Assembly (NCBI GenBank): GCA_012103535.1
Contig: WLWQ01000003.1
Coordinates: 248,001 to 312,000 of the forward strand
Origin: Pseudomonadales bacterium
GTDB taxonomy: Bacteria; Pseudomonadota; Gammaproteobacteria; Pseudomonadales; Pseudohongiellaceae
Reading direction: 5' to 3'
DNA length: 64,000 bases
Of the stretch, positions 43,251-53,102 are shown one piece after another. The first letter of the stretch is position 1; each line of letters starts with the position of its first letter. A program made the translations under genes and the position numbers. Below the pieces are notes generated by a model. It saw nothing but the letters and a program-made list of their open reading frames with translations. It did not search any database and was not told the DNA's origin.

Positions 43251-44936
43251 ATGAAATCAATTAAACTATTACCACTTTCTCTTGGACTAGGCTTATTGGT
43301 TAGCGCCCAAGTATTTTCTCAAGAGCAGGACACGCTCGACTATCGTGAAGGATACGGTCTGGTATTAGAACAACAATGGAACGATGCACAAGCCCACTTT
43401 ATCGAATTTCAGTCAGACTGGCCCGAAAGTGCATGGGTGGATGATGCCGCGTTCTGGAATTGTTATGCGATCGAACAAAGCGAAGGCGGAACCGATCAGA
43501 CTGAACATTTCAATTGCTATCAAAATTTTGTACAGAACTATCCTAATAGTACCTGGATAGCAGATGCACGCTCCAAACTTGCAGTACTCGGTTCCCGGCT
43601 CTCCGACCTGGGCTACCCGCAATATATCAGCGGCATACTAAACGACAGTGGCTTCGATTTTGATTTCGATACAGCTGAGTTTGAAGAAACGATTCGTGAA
43701 GCTATGGAACTGGCGGAAGAAGAAATGGAAAGGCTGCGTGAACAAGGTTATGACGTTCCAGCCATAATCCCCCCTATTCCGCCAGTCGCTGATCTGATTG
43801 TTATTCCAGATTTTGATGAAGACGATTTTGTCTTCAACTTCGATGAGGAACAAATTGAGGAAATGCGTGAGAACGCAGAGCGCATGCGCCGTAATTTTGA
43901 TCGGGTAAGAGTCGAAGTAGATAACACTCGCAGAGAAGTACGACGCATTAGAAATTCTGGGGATGACGAGCTACTGACTATCATCGGGGCCCTTAGAGAC
44001 GACGAGCGGGTTTCTGAAGTCCTGATTCAACGCCTGGAAACCAGTGAAAACCCAGAATTTCGTACCCGCATCGTTCTCCTCTTAGAAGATCTACCGGGAG
44101 AAAACATAACTTCAACACTCACCGATATTGCTGCCAACGATGAGGCGGAAGGAGTTAGAAACGCAGCCATCCTGGTGCTGCTTGATCGCGACGAACCAGA
44201 ATCAAGAGAAATGCTGCTGGAGATTGCCACAGATCAGGACTACCCGGTCTCAGTGCGTTCGGAAATTCTCGATGAAATGGAAGATTGGAATCCTGATGTA
44301 GTATTGCCAATCTTGTCATCAGTATTACGCAATGAAACAAATCCCATATTGGTTTCCGATGCTGCTGATACCTTATCAGATATGGAAACTGCGGAAGCCT
44401 TAAACATATTAACTTCGGCTTATGAGTCCATTGATAACGTCGAATTGCAGCATCAAATCCTGGAAGAAATAGCTGACGTTGATCTACCCAACGTTATCGG
44501 TTTCCTTACCGATGTCGCATTAACTGCAAACGATGATGTAAGTGCTGCCGTTGCCATCGAAGGAATCGCCGACCGTGAAGACAACATGTCTGTCGCCGCA
44601 CTGGAAAATATTTACGCCAATACTGAAAACTTACAACGCCGTTTGGCCGTGATCGAAGGGATTGGTGATGCCGAGACTGAACAGTCTGTAGTCATTCTTT
44701 CGCAGATAATTGCGGATAGCGATACTCCGGAAATCACTGCCTCGGCAGTTCGTGCGCTCGGTGGCACTGACCTGGAAAGCGCAGTAGCGCCGGTCGTAAA
44801 TGCCTATCAAAGTAATGATGAAGATGCAGTACGCCGCAGTGCAATTCGTGCACTGCGTAGATTGGATGAATTTCCTGCCGCTAACGATGCGCTCCTGGAT
44901 ATTCTCGAGGAACGCCTAAACGAAGCTGGCAACTAA
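43251..44936 (+). CDS. Exported HEAT-repeat protein, first of the tandem pair
   Basis: The protein has 561 residues with a signal peptide (LSLGLGLLVSAQVFSQ). A TPR-like start (GLVLEQQWNDAQAHFIEFQSDWPESAW), an acidic coiled-coil section rich in EE and RR (about 140-235) and then a series of HEAT-type helical repeats (for example GVRNAAILVLLD and PVSVRSEILDEMEDW) fill the protein. It is therefore probably a periplasmic or outer-membrane scaffold, not an enzyme. The gene is in the sigma/anti-sigma operon, 27 bp downstream, with an AGG-type ribosome-binding site. Function unknown. Confidence 0.8.
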   Translation: MKSIKLLPLSLGLGLLVSAQVFSQEQDTLDYREGYGLVLEQQWNDAQAHFIEFQSDWPESAWVDDAAFWNCYAIEQSEGGTDQTEHFNCYQNFVQNYPNSTWIADARSKLAVLGSRLSDLGYPQYISGILNDSGFDFDFDTAEFEETIREAMELAEEEMERLREQGYDVPAIIPPIPPVADLIVIPDFDEDDFVFNFDEEQIEEMRENAERMRRNFDRVRVEVDNTRREVRRIRNSGDDELLTIIGALRDDERVSEVLIQRLETSENPEFRTRIVLLLEDLPGENITSTLTDIAANDEAEGVRNAAILVLLDRDEPESREMLLEIATDQDYPVSVRSEILDEMEDWNPDVVLPILSSVLRNETNPILVSDAADTLSDMETAEALNILTSAYESIDNVELQHQILEEIADVDLPNVIGFLTDVALTANDDVSAAVAIEGIADREDNMSVAALENIYANTENLQRRLAVIEGIGDAETEQSVVILSQIIADSDTPEITASAVRALGGTDLESAVAPVVNAYQSNDEDAVRRSAIRALRRLDEFPAANDALLDILEERLNEAGN

Positions 44937-44961
44937 TTCTTTCAAACTTCGGGGAATGGCG

Positions 44962-46440
44962 ATGAGAATATCACTTACAAGTTCTTTATTTTATGGCACA
45001 CGCCTGGGCGCCTTATTTGCAATGGTATTGATTGCTGCAAATGCACAGGGCCAAACATTAGTTAGTGCGCCCGGTTCGACAACTTCCCTGACCGAAAAGT
45101 GGGATTGGGCAAGCGCTGAAGCGACTAACGACAGTCAGGCCTGGATTGTTTACCAAGTTACTGTGCAAGTGGATGAAAAGTTGAGCGTTGCTTTCTCCTC
45201 TAACCATCAGCATTTCTACGAATGGAATAGTGGTTACAATTGGGGCTGGAGTGGTAATTGGAACTTCAACAGACAGAGTTGGCACAACGGCATCTCCATT
45301 GATGCGTTACTTGCAGGCAATGCCAGTACACAACAAGACTTTACCGTCGCCAGATCCATTCTACATCTGGCGAAATTCGAAAACGGTGCTTTCACCGAAT
45401 TCCAATTGCTCGATGCAGATACGGCAGTGGATTGGCGCACCGCTCCGGTGTACTGGTTGGGAGAAATCAATCAGAGTGAAAGTTTTCGACATCTGATTTC
45501 TCAATTGAATCAGCACTATTCCAACGCCATCGATAGAACACTTTTGAGAGCGATTGGGATTCATCAGGATCCTGATAGAGAAAGTTTTTTAAGCGATATT
45601 GTTAATGATGAGTCTCAATCAATATTGCGTAGCGCAGCATTGGAAAGCCTTGCCCAATTAGAAAGTGGCAATGTAGAAGCTTTACTGCGGCGGATTGCGG
45701 AAGATGGCAATGAAGAAAGAATCCTGCGCCGTATAGCAATTTCGGCACTGAGCCGTTATGAAAGTGACACAGCCCTTTCCCTACTGCTACAACTAGCGGG
45801 TGAGTTTAATCCCCATTTTATTAGAGCGGAAGCCATCGAGAGCCTGGCTCATTTCCAATCAGATCGTGCAACTGATCTGTTAGTGAACATCGTAGAAGAT
45901 GATGATGCGGAAGAGCTGATTGAGGAAGCCTTGTATGGATTATCCCGCCGGCCTGAACAATATGACGTTATGGTTGAAACAGCGGAGAACAACCGGAATC
46001 CTGATATTCGCGAAACGGCTATCGAATTAATGGTGCGAATGAACGCGACTGAATCCTTTCCAGTGCTGGAAAATTTGATTCGCAATGATTCCAGCAGTGA
46101 TGTTAGAGAAGAAGCCATAGAAGAGTTGGAAGTGTATCCGGCGGAAACATCAGTGCCGCTGCTATTTGAAATCGCCGAGAGCGTGACCGATTTTCCGGTG
46201 GACATCAGAAGCACGGCGGTGGAAACCCTTGGCGAATTCGATCCTGCTCTGGTTACCGAGCGGCTTAACCTGCTTGCCTGGTCGGATGACAATCCACGGA
46301 TTCGAGATGAGGCAGTAGAGAGTCTGGCTCAATTGGACAATATTGAAGCGAATAATCTATTACTGCAAATTGCTCGCAATCACCCTAACGAGCACACCCG
46401 TGAGGAAGCCTTGGAAGAGCTGCAAGACAACGTCTTTTAA
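44962..46440 (+). CDS. Exported HEAT-repeat protein, second of the tandem pair
   Basis: The protein has about 492 residues with a signal peptide (GALFAMVLIAANAQGQ). About 150 residues of a beta-rich, tryptophan-rich domain (EWNSGYNWGWSGNWNF) precede eight or more HEAT-type repeats (LRSAALESLAQLE, LRRIAISALSRYE, IRAEAIESLAHFQ). It shares the HEAT architecture, but not the N-terminal domain, of the protein encoded directly upstream, so the two may work as a pair. I prefer ATG 44962 because a GGGG is 7 bases upstream; ATG 44956 is nearer than a ribosome-binding site allows. Function unknown. Confidence 0.8.
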   Translation: MRISLTSSLFYGTRLGALFAMVLIAANAQGQTLVSAPGSTTSLTEKWDWASAEATNDSQAWIVYQVTVQVDEKLSVAFSSNHQHFYEWNSGYNWGWSGNWNFNRQSWHNGISIDALLAGNASTQQDFTVARSILHLAKFENGAFTEFQLLDADTAVDWRTAPVYWLGEINQSESFRHLISQLNQHYSNAIDRTLLRAIGIHQDPDRESFLSDIVNDESQSILRSAALESLAQLESGNVEALLRRIAEDGNEERILRRIAISALSRYESDTALSLLLQLAGEFNPHFIRAEAIESLAHFQSDRATDLLVNIVEDDDAEELIEEALYGLSRRPEQYDVMVETAENNRNPDIRETAIELMVRMNATESFPVLENLIRNDSSSDVREEAIEELEVYPAETSVPLLFEIAESVTDFPVDIRSTAVETLGEFDPALVTERLNLLAWSDDNPRIRDEAVESLAQLDNIEANNLLLQIARNHPNEHTREEALEELQDNVF

Positions 46441-46471
46441 GTCCAGCAGCTACTCCCCAAACGCTGTCAAA

Positions 46472-46505
46472 AGCGAGAGCGAATAGGTAGAATTACGCTC
46501 TCGCT
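46472..46505 (+). promoter_or_regulatory. Perfect 10-bp hairpin upstream of gcvT
   Basis: AGCGAGAGCG (46472-46481) pairs perfectly with CGCTCTCGCT (46496-46505) around a 14-base AT-rich loop, 26 bases before the TTG start. It may end the HEAT operon (no T run) or control gcvT translation. It is not a glycine riboswitch: the tandem conserved core elements are absent. Confidence 0.6.
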
Positions 46506-46531
46506 AATCCATTGCTTCGTTGTAAACATCG

Positions 46532-47620
46532 TTGGGCAAACAAACTTCTCTCTATCAAAAACATATCGACGCTGGCGCTAAAATCGTAGATTTCGCTGGT
46601 TGGGATATGCCCATCAATTACGGCTCCCAGATCGAAGAACATAACCAGGTTCGCACCGGTGCCGGGGTATTTGACGTTTCCCATATGACAGTAGTGGATG
46701 TTGGCGGCGAAGACGCCGAGAAATATCTGCGCTATCTGCTGGCAAACGATGTGGCAAAACTGGATGAAGTCGGGCGCGCACTCTACAGCGCCATGCTCAA
46801 TCACGATGGCCGCGTACTCGATGACCTGATTGTCTACCGTATGAGCTTTGGCTACCGCGTTGTAGTGAATTGTGCCACTCGCAGCAAAGACATTCGCTGG
46901 ATGATTCAAAACACCGATGGTTTTGCGGTTTCGGTAGAAGAGAAACCTCAGCTCGCGATTTTGGCAGTACACGGGCCTGAATCCATCGATAAAGCCTGCA
47001 AGGTTGTAACGGCAGATGAAGCCGAGCAGATTCGTGAGTTGAAAAACTTTCGCGGCATCGAACTGGATCGATTCTTCGTCGCCCGCACCGGTTACACCGG
47101 TGAAAAAGGTGTGGAGTTTGTTATTTCAGAGGGCGCTGCCCCGGAGTTGTGGGATAAGTTATTAGCAGTGGGAGTAAAGCCCATTGGACTTGGCGCAAGA
47201 GATACGCTGCGTCTCGAAGCTGGAATGAATCTCTATGGCCACGATATGGACGAAACCACCTCACCGCTCGAATCTAACATGGAACAGACCATTGCTTACG
47301 AGCCAGCGGATCGAGAATTTGTCGGCAAGCCCGCGCTAATTGCTCACGCTGAGTTGCGTAAAGCGGGTGAATTACCGCAGTTAGTTGGTCTGGTCCTTGA
47401 GAGTCGCGGGGTGCTGCGGGAAGGTCAAAAAGTAACCACCGATAAAGGTGACGGAGTCATAACCAGTGGCTCTTTTTCACCCACATTGAAGCATTCAATC
47501 GCATTAGCTAGAATCCCGATCAACAGCGAATCCTGCAAAGTTGACCTGCGTGGAACGCTAACACCGGTACGAATTGTAAAACCCAATTTCGTTCGTTTTG
47601 GTAAGAAGGTATTCGAGTAA
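46532..47620 (+). CDS. gcvT: Glycine cleavage system T protein (aminomethyltransferase)
   Basis: The protein has 362 residues. It carries the T-protein markers FDVSHMTVVDVGG, LRYLLANDVAKL, ARTGYTGEKGVEF, LGARDTLRLEAGMNLYGHDMDE and ITSGSFSPTLKHSIALARIP. It transfers the methylene group from the lipoyl-bound aminomethyl intermediate on GcvH to tetrahydrofolate. The start is TTG 46532: the frame has a stop just upstream at 46523, and GKQTSLYQKHIDAGA matches the normal GcvT N-terminus. No Shine-Dalgarno is visible; a perfect hairpin lies upstream. It is the first gene of gcvT-gcvH-gcvP. Confidence 0.96.
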   Translation: MGKQTSLYQKHIDAGAKIVDFAGWDMPINYGSQIEEHNQVRTGAGVFDVSHMTVVDVGGEDAEKYLRYLLANDVAKLDEVGRALYSAMLNHDGRVLDDLIVYRMSFGYRVVVNCATRSKDIRWMIQNTDGFAVSVEEKPQLAILAVHGPESIDKACKVVTADEAEQIRELKNFRGIELDRFFVARTGYTGEKGVEFVISEGAAPELWDKLLAVGVKPIGLGARDTLRLEAGMNLYGHDMDETTSPLESNMEQTIAYEPADREFVGKPALIAHAELRKAGELPQLVGLVLESRGVLREGQKVTTDKGDGVITSGSFSPTLKHSIALARIPINSESCKVDLRGTLTPVRIVKPNFVRFGKKVFE

Positions 47621-47676
47621 AAAACAACGAGCATTACATGCTCGACCTGGAAAGGAATAAATGAGGGGGTCATTGC

Positions 47677-48066
47677 GTGAGTAGTATTCCTGACGACTTA
47701 AAATATGCGTCAACCCACGAGTGGATTCGAGTTAATGATGACGGCACTGCCACGGTTGGCATCAGCGACCACGCGCAAGATGCTCTTGGCGATATAGTCT
47801 TCGTCGAACTGCCGGAACCTGGATCCACGATTAATGCGAAAGATGAGGTAGCCGTGGTGGAATCGGTAAAGGCTGCCTCCGATATTTACAGTCCTGTTTC
47901 CGGACAAGTAATCGGGGTGAACGAAGCCCTGGTGGATGCTCCCGAAACTGTCAATTCGTCTCCCTATGAAAATGGATGGTTCTATAAGATGAAAATCAGC
48001 GACAGCGCTGAACTGGATGAACTATTGGATGCGGATGCCTATTCCGACCATTGCGAAGACGAATAA
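47677..48066 (+). CDS. gcvH: Glycine cleavage system H protein
   Basis: The protein has 129 residues, the family length. The lipoyl-lysine is Lys65 in [14 protein letters not shown], and [10 protein letters not shown] and [19 protein letters not shown] are standard. It shuttles the aminomethyl intermediate between GcvP and GcvT and is also the scaffold for lipoylation. The start is GTG 47677. It lies 56 bp downstream of gcvT. Confidence 0.97.
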   Translation: MSSIPDDLKYASTHEWIRVNDDGTATVGISDHAQDALGDIVFVELPEPGSTINAKDEVAVVESVKAASDIYSPVSGQVIGVNEALVDAPETVNSSPYENGWFYKMKISDSAELDELLDADAYSDHCEDE

Positions 48067-48100
48067 ATACTGTAGCCGACACTTAAATAGTTAAAAAACA

Positions 48101-48138
48101 CCGGATTGCACTTAACGCACTCCGGGTTTTGTTTTTGT
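48101..48138 (+). terminator. Intrinsic terminator or attenuator between gcvH and gcvP
   Basis: A 9-position stem with one mismatch (48101-48109 with 48117-48125), loop of 7 bases, followed by TTTTGTTTTTGTTT. It would reduce gcvP expression relative to gcvTH. Confidence 0.75.
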
Positions 48139-48169
48139 TTAACAATCCAAACCCAAGTTGAAAGGATTT

Positions 48170-51130
48170 ATGCAGACGCCAGCGAAAACTTCTTCCATGC
48201 CAACCAATACCGCTCAAAACGATTCAGCCCCTACCCTGGAAACGCTGCAATACCAGGATGAATTTATCGACCGTCATATCGGTCCTGGCGACGCACAAGT
48301 AAAAGAGATGTTAGAACCCCTGGGCTTGGATTCCCTTGAACAACTCATCGAGAAAACAGTGCCGGCTTCCATTTTGTCGAGTCGCCCGATGTCAGTTGGC
48401 AGTCCGATGACCGAGAATGACGCACTGACGAAGTTAAAAAGCATTGCCGGCAAGAACAAACAAACCCGATCATTCATTGGTTTGGGTTACTACGATACCT
48501 ATACCCCCAATGTCATCTTGCGTAACGTGCTGGAAAATCCGGGCTGGTATACCGCCTATACTCCTTATCAACCGGAGATATCTCAGGGTCGCCTGGAGTG
48601 TCTGCTCAATTTCCAACAGCTAACGCTGGATTTAACTGCCATGGATCTGGCCAACGCATCGCTGTTAGACGAAGCCACCGCGGCGGCAGAAGCGATGGCG
48701 CTAGCGAAGCGCGTGAGCAAGAATCGCAGCGCTAACAAGTTCTTTGTTCACGAGCACTGTTTTCCTCAAACCATTGATGTCATTAAAACCCGGGCCGAAT
48801 GTTTTGATTTTGAACTTGTTATCGGGGGAATTGAAGACATCGATGCTGCAGAATTGTTTGGCGCTATTTTCCAGTATCCATCGATGCGCGGTGATGCGAA
48901 TGACCTGACCGACATAATTTCGAATTTACATGAACATAAGGCGATCGCCATCGTCGCCACCGATTTGATGAGTCTGGCCTTGTTAAAACCTCCGGGTGAA
49001 ATGGGAGCAGATGTGGTAACTGGAAGCACTCAGCGCTTTGGTGTACCCATGGGTTATGGCGGGCCTCACGCGGCTTACTTCGCGACTAAAGATGAATACA
49101 AGCGTTCGGTTCCTGGCCGCATTATCGGTGTCTCGGTGGATACCAGGGAAAAGCAGGCGTTTCGTATGGCGCTGCAAACCAGGGAGCAACACATTCGCCG
49201 CGAAAAGGCGAACAGCAATATTTGTACTTCACAAGTGTTGCTGGCAAATATCGCAGCGCTTTTTGCTATGTATCACGGACCTGAAGGAATCAAAAAGATA
49301 GCAGCTCGTATTCATCGCTTGACCACAATTCTTGCGCAAGGATTGGAGCAGGCCGGGATGACAGTCGTAAACGAAAGCTACTTCGATACGCTTACGGTCA
49401 AAATCACTGACAGTGAAGTGCAAGCCTTAACTGAACGTTGCGCATTAGCAGGAATAAATCTGCGCATTGATCAACTAGCAGAGCACAGAACTGTCGGTAT
49501 CAGCCTCGATGAGTGTACAACAGAAAAAGACATAGAAAGATTGTGGCAAGTACTGCTTTCCAAAGAAAGTGAAAAACTTTCAGCCTCAACTATCGACTCA
49601 GCCATATCGCGTGGAGAAATAGCGCCAGTTATCCCCGATAAGCTTGCTCGACTGAGTGCTTTCTTACAACATCCTGTGTTCAGTCGTTATCACAGCGAAA
49701 CTGAAATGATGCGCTACATAAAACGACTTGAAAACAAAGACATCTCTTTGACTCACGCCATGATTCCATTGGGATCTTGCACCATGAAGTTGAATGCGGC
49801 TGCAGAAATGATACCAATCAGCTGGCCAGAGTTTGCCAAGCCCCACCCTTTCACCCCATTGGAGCAGATGAGTGGCTACCAACAAATGATTTCCGAACTG
49901 GAAGACATGTTGGCCGAAATCACAGGATTCGATGCAATTAGTATGCAACCGAATTCCGGTGCCCAGGGTGAATATGCGGGTCTGTTGGCCATAAAGAAAT
50001 ATCTGGCAAGCCAGGGCGGAGCTGATAGAAACGTATGTTTAATTCCGAGTTCTGCCCATGGTACGAATCCCGCCAGTGCACAGATGATTGGCATGAAAGT
50101 AGTGCTGGTTGCCTGCGATGAAGATGGCAATATCGATGTGTCAGACCTGAAAGCGAAAGCAACAGCCCACGGCGATGATCTTGCGGCGTTGATGATCACC
50201 TATCCATCTACCCATGGTGTCTATGAAGAAGCAGTGAAAGAAATTTGTCAGGTCATTCATGACAACGGTGGTCAGGTTTACATGGACGGCGCAAATTTGA
50301 ATGCTCAGGTGGGTGTGGCAAAGCCAGCCGAGATCGGCGCTGATGTCTCTCACGTTAACTTGCACAAGACATTCTGTATTCCACACGGTGGCGGTGGTCC
50401 AGGCATGGGGCCAATTGGCGTGCAAAAACACCTGGCTCCCTATTTGGCAAACCATTCCCTCATCGGCATACAGGGGCCGGAACTCGACAACACCGCAGTG
50501 TCCGCTGCACCCTGGGGTAGCTGTGGCATCCTGCCAATTTCCTGGATGTATATCGCCATGATGGGCGATGCTGGTCTCTTAAAGGCAACCCAGGTAGCCA
50601 TTCTCAATGCTAACTACATGGCGGTTAAACTCGCTTCCCATTATCCAGTGCTCTATACCGGTAGCAGTGGCATGGTGGCTCACGAATGCATCATCGACAT
50701 GCGACCACTTAAACAAGCTTCCGGAATCAGCGAAGAAGACATCGCCAAGCGACTAATGGATTATGGTTTTCATGCGCCGACAATGTCATTTCCTGTTGCT
50801 GGTACACTAATGATCGAACCCACAGAAAGTGAATCGAAAGAAGAATTGGATCGATTCATCGATGCCATGATTCAGATTCGACAGGAGATTGCTCAGGTGG
50901 AAGCTGGCAATATCGACGCCGACAATAATCCGCTAAAGCACGCTCCACATACTATGCATGACATGGTAGACGAGCACTGGGATCGACCCTATAGCAAAGA
51001 ACAGGCAGCCTTCCCAATGGGCGGCAGCATGGACAGTAAATACTGGCCTGCGGTTAATCGAATCGATAACGTCTACGGGGATAGAAATTTATTCTGTGCC
51101 TGTCCGGCGATTGAGAATTACGAAGAATAG
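48170..51130 (+). CDS. gcvP: Glycine dehydrogenase (decarboxylating), P protein
   Basis: The protein has 986 residues, a single-chain P protein. The N-terminal half ([23 protein letters not shown]) is the regulatory homologous half; the C-terminal half carries the PLP lysine in [21 protein letters not shown] (Lys in HKTF). MNLIPLGS-type motif appears as [15 protein letters not shown]. It decarboxylates glycine and passes the aminomethyl group to GcvH. I place the start at ATG 48170, with AAAGGA 3 bases upstream; TTG 48158 would add four residues without a better site. Confidence 0.97.
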   Translation: MQTPAKTSSMPTNTAQNDSAPTLETLQYQDEFIDRHIGPGDAQVKEMLEPLGLDSLEQLIEKTVPASILSSRPMSVGSPMTENDALTKLKSIAGKNKQTRSFIGLGYYDTYTPNVILRNVLENPGWYTAYTPYQPEISQGRLECLLNFQQLTLDLTAMDLANASLLDEATAAAEAMALAKRVSKNRSANKFFVHEHCFPQTIDVIKTRAECFDFELVIGGIEDIDAAELFGAIFQYPSMRGDANDLTDIISNLHEHKAIAIVATDLMSLALLKPPGEMGADVVTGSTQRFGVPMGYGGPHAAYFATKDEYKRSVPGRIIGVSVDTREKQAFRMALQTREQHIRREKANSNICTSQVLLANIAALFAMYHGPEGIKKIAARIHRLTTILAQGLEQAGMTVVNESYFDTLTVKITDSEVQALTERCALAGINLRIDQLAEHRTVGISLDECTTEKDIERLWQVLLSKESEKLSASTIDSAISRGEIAPVIPDKLARLSAFLQHPVFSRYHSETEMMRYIKRLENKDISLTHAMIPLGSCTMKLNAAAEMIPISWPEFAKPHPFTPLEQMSGYQQMISELEDMLAEITGFDAISMQPNSGAQGEYAGLLAIKKYLASQGGADRNVCLIPSSAHGTNPASAQMIGMKVVLVACDEDGNIDVSDLKAKATAHGDDLAALMITYPSTHGVYEEAVKEICQVIHDNGGQVYMDGANLNAQVGVAKPAEIGADVSHVNLHKTFCIPHGGGGPGMGPIGVQKHLAPYLANHSLIGIQGPELDNTAVSAAPWGSCGILPISWMYIAMMGDAGLLKATQVAILNANYMAVKLASHYPVLYTGSSGMVAHECIIDMRPLKQASGISEEDIAKRLMDYGFHAPTMSFPVAGTLMIEPTESESKEELDRFIDAMIQIRQEIAQVEAGNIDADNNPLKHAPHTMHDMVDEHWDRPYSKEQAAFPMGGSMDSKYWPAVNRIDNVYGDRNLFCACPAIENYEE

Positions 51131-51147
51131 TTCAAAAAAACTTAAGA

Positions 51148-52116
51148 CTATTTCTTTGAATCAATATGAGAATTACGCATTTTATGTAACTTCTCCATTT
51201 GATCTTGCACGTCATCCAACTTTTCGTTTAGCTCTTTCTTTTGGGCGATGATTTCATCGTCATCCCCTTCTTCAAAATCTTTAAACGCTGAGAATAGTTG
51301 AACCTTTTCTTGTTTGAGTTGTTCGCCACGATAAGTTTTGTAATAGCTAACTTGTCTGCGCACAGCGAGGCCGGGAACGAGCACAACAGAAATTGCGACT
51401 AGATAAGGAAAAGAGACCCAGAATAAGAATAGAGCCTGAATAGAACCTTTATACATGTACTGCCAGTCGACACCAAACATGTAAATTGAAACAAGCACCC
51501 CAACCAAACCGATCAGTGCACTAAAAAACCAAAGAGAATCGCCCAGGCGTTTTATGCCCCCAGTTCCATCAGGATCATTCGGATTCAGCGCATGTTGTAA
51601 ATTGGGAGCAAAGCGCAAGAATACAATTATGACGCCGAGGATAGCTAACAAGCCAACTCCCGATGAGAATCCTGCCATGAAAAAACCAAGGTACATGGAG
51701 ACTAAAGCAAATACTGTCTCGTGATATTGACCAGGTACACCTAGTAGATGGCCAATTGATGTATTTATGGTAGCAAGCACTAAACCAGCGAAGACGAAAT
51801 TTCGGTTACAAAGCCATGTATCGAGTACCTGTTCACTGACCCGATTGGAGCCTTCTAATTCATGAATTAAGGTGAGTGAATCGCGAAAGGTTGCGGTTGC
51901 TACGTAGACCGCCATAGTTGCAGTACTGATGATTACACCGAGAATCCAGCAATACTGTTGAAAATAGGCGATCTTGTCGGTCATCGCCGCATATTGCAGC
52001 GCTAAATAGAAGACACCGAGGCCGAGGGAGATAGCAATCTTGGGCGCAAAACCCATAGGATTGCCGTTTCGATAAGGATCGAAAAACGGATAGAAGCTGT
52101 TCTGCGCGCTGCTCAT
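51148..52116 (-). CDS. Polytopic membrane protein with C-terminal coiled coil, unknown
   Basis: The protein has 322 residues with about six membrane segments in the first 240, for example IAISLGLGVFYLALQYAAM and VGLLAILGVIIVFLRF. The C-terminal 70 residues are a highly charged coiled coil (EGDDDEIIAQKKELNEKLDD). I recognise no family. It is the last minus-strand gene before the exporter operon, separated from it by 269 bp, so it probably has its own transcript. Function unknown. Confidence 0.75.
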   Translation of the reverse strand: MSSAQNSFYPFFDPYRNGNPMGFAPKIAISLGLGVFYLALQYAAMTDKIAYFQQYCWILGVIISTATMAVYVATATFRDSLTLIHELEGSNRVSEQVLDTWLCNRNFVFAGLVLATINTSIGHLLGVPGQYHETVFALVSMYLGFFMAGFSSGVGLLAILGVIIVFLRFAPNLQHALNPNDPDGTGGIKRLGDSLWFFSALIGLVGVLVSIYMFGVDWQYMYKGSIQALFLFWVSFPYLVAISVVLVPGLAVRRQVSYYKTYRGEQLKQEKVQLFSAFKDFEEGDDDEIIAQKKELNEKLDDVQDQMEKLHKMRNSHIDSKK

Positions 52117-52184
52117 ATCTTTTTCTTATATGTAAAGATAGTTTTATAACCTAACAAATCTACCTTGTTTGAATGAGTACGTCC

Positions 52185-52204
52185 GTGAACGAGTTCTCGT
52201 TCAC
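52185..52204. repeat. Small perfect hairpin
   Basis: GTGAACGA (52185-52192) and TCGTTCAC (52197-52204) with a GTTC loop. It lies 180 bp from the end of the REP-transposase-like gene. It might be a terminator or a REP-like unit; no flanking T run or second copy is visible in the window. Confidence 0.5.
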
Positions 52205-52385
52205 GCAAACTCGTAAAAAGTATTGTGTGCCGTCAACTTCAGGATTATGCGACGGCCCTTACTTTTCTTACGGCTTACAGAGCAAAATTCTGCAACTTTA
52301 TTGCACAATCGTCAAAGAACTTTGCACTTATTTAGTGTAGTAGCAAAGTGTGCAAAAACAGAGTGTGAGGGAATTAGTTTGCCTT

Positions 52386-53063
52386 CTACATGTAACTTGG
52401 CACTGTCGATGGACAGCGCTTCTTCGTTGCTATTGGAATCGCCATTGGTTTTTCTCTCTTCGCCAATGGCTGGCCGTGTTTAAGTTTCTTATCCAGGTAC
52501 ATTTGATAGGCATGGGGAAAAGGAGTCGCTACGAATTCCCGATAGCTAAGAAAAGGATTAGCAGTATTAGCTATTAGTTCACTAAAAGCTGGATGGTAAA
52601 TCATGTAGTTTGATTTTCCTCCAAAACAATTTAGACAATGACTGGAGAATTCATACATACCCGGATTGCCAAGTCTGTTTTCCTGTAAGCAACTTCGCTC
52701 AATGTATTTTTGGCAATCCAATACCAACTGATAGCCTTGAACTAAACTAGTTTTCGTTTGCCCATTCCAACTCGCAATATTCCGCTCAAAACGCGAATTG
52801 TAATATTCGGTATAGGCTCGGTTAAGGTAATTCACTAAAGCAGTAAATCCAGTAGGTGAAAATGGTGTCCCTAACAAAAAGACTTCATTGTCCAAAATAG
52901 TGAAGCTGTGCAGCTTTACCTGATAGGTTTTCAAGCTATTTAGTAACTTTGTTTGGTAATACCTTTTACAGGAATCATCGAAGAATCCTTTACTGCAGTT
53001 GGCATTGGATAAATAAACTAAGTAAGTCTGGCCTGCTATAAGCAGATTGGATTGATTTGCCAT
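52386..53063 (-). CDS. REP-associated transposase-like (Y1_Tnp) protein with degenerate catalytic motif
   Basis: The protein has 225 residues and follows the RAYT/TnpA-REP pattern: LVYLSNANCSKGFFDDS, YQVKLHSFTILDNEVFLLGTP, FTALVNYLNRAYTEYYN, and a YEFSSHCLN end-block. In active enzymes the third strand ends in an HUH metal motif (NHVHLL); here it reads NEVFLL, so both metal histidines are missing and nicking activity is unlikely. It is the last gene of the exporter operon, 40 bp downstream of the ABC transporter gene. It might be a domesticated DNA-binding or regulatory protein. Assignment is by pattern, not search. Confidence 0.66.
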   Translation of the reverse strand: MANQSNLLIAGQTYLVYLSNANCSKGFFDDSCKRYYQTKLLNSLKTYQVKLHSFTILDNEVFLLGTPFSPTGFTALVNYLNRAYTEYYNSRFERNIASWNGQTKTSLVQGYQLVLDCQKYIERSCLQENRLGNPGMYEFSSHCLNCFGGKSNYMIYHPAFSELIANTANPFLSYREFVATPFPHAYQMYLDKKLKHGQPLAKREKPMAIPIATKKRCPSTVPSYM

Positions 53064-53102
53064 TTTTCCCTCCCTGGAAAAGCTGACTTTTGAACAATTT
53101 GT

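Noticed and set aside
46440..46531. Glycine riboswitch upstream of gcvT
   Set aside because: The hairpin present lacks the conserved tandem aptamer core sequences and the leader is too short.
52117..53102. Double-glycine bacteriocin precursor in the exporter operon
   Set aside because: I scanned the gaps and short frames near the ABC gene and found no leader-like peptide; a plus-strand 86-codon frame at 52223-52483 overlaps the RAYT-like gene and has no such motif.
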